Part shown: positions 63,864-64,000 of the stretch, one piece after another
Position numbering within the stretch: position 1 is the stretch's first letter
Layout: the number at the start of each line of letters is the position of its first letter
Assembly (NCBI RefSeq): GCF_001425825.1
Contig: NZ_LMDM01000008.1
Span: forward strand, 53,233 to 117,232
Length of the DNA stretch: 64,000 nucleotides
DNA from: Rhizobacter sp. Root1238
GTDB taxonomy: Bacteria > Pseudomonadota > Gammaproteobacteria > Burkholderiales > Burkholderiaceae_C
Reading direction: 5' to 3'
Translations under genes and position numbers: made by a program
The notes under the pieces: generated by a model
Told to the model about the DNA's origin: nothing
The model's database searches: none
What the model saw: only the letters and a program-made list of their open reading frames with translations

Positions 63864-64000
63864 TGTATGTTCCGACTGCACCCCCAGACGCAGCGGATGA
63901 GGGTGTCGGGATGGAGGGACGATCCGGGCTATCTGCCGTCAGCAGCGGACAGACCACCGTAGTGAATTCCCCATTTCACCTCGTCCGGCGTGGGCGGCAG

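Larger units (their letters stand above)
63539..64000. other. Upstream region of the nag operon, no gene seen
   Basis: This region of about 460 bp holds the nag operator/promoter (63591-63631), a G/C-rich hairpin near 63720-63750 and a degenerate copy of the GTAGCCCGG repeat (63795-63863). The open frames here overlap the repeats and look non-coding. Confidence 0.6.

Noticed and set aside
63688..63957. Open frame near the right edge
   Set aside because: It overlaps the degenerate palindromic repeat and a hairpin and resembles no protein.

Overview
The window is one contiguous stretch of very GC-rich DNA from a betaproteobacterium, most likely a Burkholderiales methylotroph of the Methylibium/Rubrivivax/Rhizobacter kind. 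This is inferred from gene content and order: a bacterial tetrahydromethanopterin (H4MPT)/methylofuran C1 pathway, a red-type (form IC) Calvin-cycle operon with cbbX, and a Burkholderiales-style nag operon. No rRNA or tRNA gene was seen.

Region 1 (1-24.8 kb) is the H4MPT-linked formaldehyde oxidation island. A tight operon runs mtdB(partial)-ATP-grasp-mch-RimK-like-citG-like-fae. It is followed by a folB-like gene, an AcoR-type sigma54 activator, a dmrB-like flavoprotein, a dihydropteroate-synthase-like gene, a DUF447 gene and mfnB. After a short accessory interruption (11.3-14.1 kb) come the minus-strand cofactor genes (amino-acid kinase, hydantoinase-like, ATP-grasp) and a HisA-like gene. 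The fhcBADC operon then follows, extended by an active-site-deficient fae homologue, pabB and a HAD hydrolase. Together these genes make H4MPT and methylofuran and oxidise formaldehyde to formate.

Region 2 (24.8-29.7 kb) holds a chemoreceptor, an M48 peptidase, and a pip-sensor kinase-response regulator operon.

Region 3 (29.8-38.2 kb) is a complete cbb operon (cbbL-S-X-Y-E-Z-F-P) with divergent cbbR. Inside it lies a palindromic 272-bp MITE-like element that has replaced the 3' end of cbbX and sits immediately against the cbbY ribosome-binding site.

Region 4 (38.2-51.7 kb) is an accessory block of large secreted or surface proteins: a phospholipase-C-like enzyme fused to a five-bladed tachylectin-like propeller, a beta-helix protein with glucan-binding modules, and a SpvB/VCBS protein next to an Rhs protein with an AT-rich C-terminal toxin and a probable immunity gene.

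Region 5 (52-63.5 kb) is an N-acetylglucosamine/chitin-oligosaccharide regulon: a TonB receptor, two GntR regulators, and a seven-gene operon nagK-gntR-nagA-nagB(SIS)-GH3-MFS-GH16. The promoters share an AATTGGTA motif.

The most exciting candidate is the gene at 11507-12742. It encodes a Ser/Pro-rich protein whose C-terminal half carries the catalytic signature and spacing of exotoxin A/cholix-type ADP-ribosyltransferases, with no receptor-binding or translocation domains. It sits inside the C1 island.
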